This document shows, piece after piece, positions 60,961 to 64,000 of a stretch of DNA of 64,000 nucleotides (position 1 is the first letter of the stretch; every line of letters begins with the position of its first letter). This DNA comes from Prosapia bicincta (lineage: Eukaryota > Arthropoda > Insecta > Hemiptera > Cercopidae). Below the pieces are notes generated by a model, which saw only the letters and a list, made by a program, of their open reading frames with translations, had not been told where the DNA came from and ran no database searches. Location: positions 19,251,067 through 19,315,066 of the forward strand of contig JBAIZL010000002.1 in NCBI GenBank assembly GCA_036971475.1. The letters run 5' to 3'. Both the position numbers and the translations under genes were made by a program.

Positions 60961-61726
60961 GATCTTTTGTCGGAAAAAATGCAATATTATGGTCACATCT
61001 ACCGTGTCAAAAATGACGATGCCGATCTGTCCGCAAGGACTCTGTAAACCTATACACTCAATAGGAAGATAAAATCAAGTGGAGCTGCTCAGTGGATGTA
61101 CTACTGACGGCAGGATCTGTGCACGTTTCATCACACTAAACTGTTACATCGCCTTAGGTTAAGATATAATTACATTTGTCAGTTGTACGTTTTGACCTCA
61201 GACAAAGTAAATTACGATTTCTCCCCAATCTCAGGCTTTCGTTTCATATCACTGCCGCCGTATCTACATATTGATTAACCCTCAAGTCATGAATACAGAT
61301 TAGCAATTATTCCGCAAACATCTCACGTTTGCCAAACTATGTATTAGTGAATAGTAAATTATACATGTTAATATATTCACGCAAGTGAGACGCGAACAAT
61401 TGGGGGAGGGTTAGACGTCAGCGATGATTAAGCTGATACCATTGACGTATTTGAACACCATTTTAATCTAACCAAGACACTGTAAACTTATTGGGGTGCA
61501 ATTTAAAGTGAGATCTCTCCATTGGTAATCGTAGAAAAAATAATTTGAGAGTAGAATTATATTTAGAAAAGTATTTTGAAAATTTATGTTTAAGAGATAC
61601 CTACTTTGTGAAGTTGTCACAGCTTTCCTCTATTCAATGAGTGGCTATTAGTGATACAAAAATGACAGTATCTTCAAGTCCTTCGTTACATTTTTCAATG
61701 AGTTAATAAGGAGACACTATTATTCA
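60961..61726. other. Single-copy DNA, no gene
   Basis: Nothing recognisable; no long frame on either strand. Confidence 0.5.
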
Positions 61727-61802
61727 GCCTCTCTCTCTCTTTCTATTTCTCCTTCTCTCTTTCTCTTTCTATCTCTCCTTCTCTCTCTCTCTCTCTCTAT
61801 TA
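61727..61802. repeat. CT microsatellite
   Basis: CTCTCT and TTTCTC runs ending in TATTATAAATATATA. Confidence 0.9.
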
Positions 61803-63570
61803 TAAATATATATGTAGCTCTTGCATGTATGTAGAGAAAGGGTACTTATATAGCTATATACCTGTGAGAAGTTCTAATACATAGGTCTACATATACGCTG
61901 AGAGTTCGTTACATATGAAATATCAAGATGTGGAGACAGATAGACGTGAGTGGGAACTTAACTCACTCCACGAACAATAAGAGACAGTCTGAGCAGGATT
62001 CTTTACCACACAACAATGACTCTCAAGCTTCTGCGCATCTCAAAATCACCTTAACCCGGTCAGGCTAAACCTGACGATTTGTACTTGCAGTCGATGTTTT
62101 TGAAACTGTTTACGACTGTCGATAATCAAGAAGACTAGCCTGTGCTAGTATATTAACTGTTCTGAAAACATTAGTGGTTTAATATCAAGACTTCACGGTA
62201 TATGAAAGAGGAATTTACTGTAATTGTTGCTTTTCTTTAATAAAATAACAAAAACATGAGATATAAGTTCATTGTATCATTTTAGCAAACGTTTATCTCG
62301 ATTGAATTACAACAAGGCCTATGGATATGGAAACCATAGGGATACAAGCACTGTTTGAGTGGGACACATTGGCCATTGCGTGTAAAGGTCGCTACTATTG
62401 TGCAGATAGATCTAATAACCTTCGGAACTCTAGAGATGCTTTCATTCGATACTCATGTGATCAGGGATAGTAGATACGATAGTGGAGAGTGAGTGGTCAA
62501 AGTTGTATTCCAGTATCTGTGTTGGCCATATTGCTTTAAAAATTTTTAAAAGCCTTGACTTTAAAGTGTTTTTCTGAAGTCCGTAATTTATGTGATTTTC
62601 CTACATGATTGTTAGTCAGTTTTTATTTATTAGTAATTTTATTTTGAGTTTTGTTTTTGGTCCTGTTAGATTGGGTACTTTCCCAGTAAAGTGATTCTGA
62701 CCATTTTTGCCCAAACATGTATCTTCCTTGGCTTTTGTGGGGAATTCTTCCATTTAGAATGTGTTATTTTTAGATGCGCATTTAAGCCAGGGAACGTCCT
62801 AGGGTTATTCCATTTTAATGACATGTAATATATCTACCAACAGTTTAACTCAAGTAACATTTCACACGGTTGATTAACTAACATTCCTTTCTTTGTGTTT
62901 CAGGACAAAAAAAATACACATAATATTTTACACGGATAGGTTAGGGTTATTGATTAGGGTAGATTTAATTAAAAGACATGAGGGTTACTGTTTCTAGTAT
63001 ATAATATACGGGCATTATCACTTTTCGAAAAGAGATGTGGAGAAACATTTGACAAATCTTTGAACATTTTTCGTTTTAAGAAATTCAAACAAAGATAATT
63101 AAGGTTTTTATATTAAGAGATAGAAATAAATTATTAAGATTAAAACTGGAAGTTATTTCCAACGTTATATAAACATAACAGATATCTGTAGCTGTAAGAT
63201 AACATCCCCCCTCCCCGTCTGACAGCATCTCCAATCCGTAATCTTAATTGTTTGTCAAAGACAGAAATTGTTGTTGAAATTGGTTAGATTTGCCAGCAGC
63301 GTCTCTACAAGGTACGTGCGCTGTTTTATTCCTGGGGTAGTGCCTCAGTCAGAGTGATTACTGACTAGAAATTTAACCAACTGTTAATCATTATACAACC
63401 TAATTTATGTTTTTATTAATTTTGGACAGAAATTGTCGTCAATGATCAGTCAATTTTTTATATTTTGGAGGAAATATCTTCACGTAAGAACATGGTTCTT
63501 TACTGTGTCGGGATTTAGCGTAAGATTCATGTGTACAAACCTTTCTTATTGCGAGTCAAGTTTTTTTTCT
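61803..63570. other. AT-rich DNA, no gene
   Basis: No convincing frame, RNA gene or repeat; short TTAGGTTAGGG-like word at 62937. Confidence 0.5.
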
Positions 63571-64000
63571 GGAGACATTTCATTTTAAACTATATAGACA
63601 ATTAACTTGAGTCCAAACAATTACCTATTCACTACGCATTTCATTAGACACTATAGAACTAGTTTTTCACAATACCTTTTTACTATAGAGTTACCTTTTT
63701 ACTACTTAAGTATTTTTGTCACTAGACAACTATCTATTCACTATACATTTAACTAAACACTAAACAATTAACTTTACAGTAAAGAAATAGCTTTTTACTA
63801 CAGAACTACCTTTACACTGGATTAGTTACATTTTCATTGAACAGTGACCTTCTCACAAGAGCATAAGTTTTTTACTAGACAATTAACTTATCTTTGCTTG
63901 AATATTGGCAATTTTTTCATCACTACAAACTGGAATAACACTACAATCTTTACTCATTCTATCACAACTAGCTTGTCACTAGTTAAATTACTTTTCACTA
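63571..64000. repeat. Degenerate ~20-bp tandem repeat at window edge
   Basis: The theme ACTAKACAACTACCTTTTCACTA recurs irregularly (TTTTTACTATAGAGTTACC, CACTAGACAACTATCTATTC, TTTTTACTACAGAACTACC) and runs off the right edge. Confidence 0.6.

Overview
The window reads as repeat-rich, AT-rich intergenic DNA from an insect nuclear genome. The evidence is an errantivirus-type Ty3/gypsy element with an env gene and a tRNA-Ser primer site, a jockey-superfamily LINE with a DUF4780-like ORF1, short TTAGG-type (AACCT) runs, long microsatellites and several minisatellites. I cannot name the species; a large-genome hemipteroid is a guess. No complete host protein-coding gene was found. Nearly all long open frames are transposon genes (mostly broken) or low-complexity artefacts.

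The dominant architecture is a large, diverged direct segmental duplication. Copy A (about 1.33-22.8 kb) and copy B (about 34.97-49.76 kb) share the same order of blocks over about 14 kb. They differ by insertions and by tandem expansions. Copy A begins at the edge of a seven-unit 190-bp satellite (1-1350). It has been invaded by an old solo LTR (7037-7326, + strand) and by a young, nearly complete errantivirus (7389-14895, - strand) of the same family, sitting in a TA microsatellite. Copy B lacks both. Instead it carries expanded arrays: (GT)n, CATTTGC, a 59-bp array, a duplicated CT-rich block, a long-armed MITE, and at its end a 2.6-kb array of 111-bp units whose single-copy relative is at the end of copy A. 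A fragment of the start of the duplicated module also lies inverted at 33.3-33.8 kb.

The errantivirus has gag (intact), pol (two frameshifts in RT) and env (one frameshift in a homopolymer). Its LTRs differ by only 3 substitutions and 1 indel. A TTTTTTA slippery heptamer lies in the gag/pol overlap. A leader ATG plus GTAAGT donor is in phase with an acceptor at the pol/env junction, which would give env a spliced start.

Between A and B (22.8-33.3 kb) is mostly AT-rich DNA. It holds pyrimidine tracts, a (CA)n run, foldbacks, an inverted fragment of copy A and a piggyBac-like remnant. Right of B (49.7-64 kb) are three minisatellites (111, 30 and 21 bp). The 21-bp, CACGTG-rich array is split by a 5.3-kb LINE (55319-60649, - strand) with an 11-bp target-site duplication, two RT nonsense codons and several frameshifts.

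Several short GC-richer blocks are far better conserved between A and B than their surroundings: a 183-bp phase-0 exon-like segment (intact in B, broken in A), a 158-bp promoter-like block with one mismatch, and a 265-bp block with a TATA box. These are the best candidates for host function.
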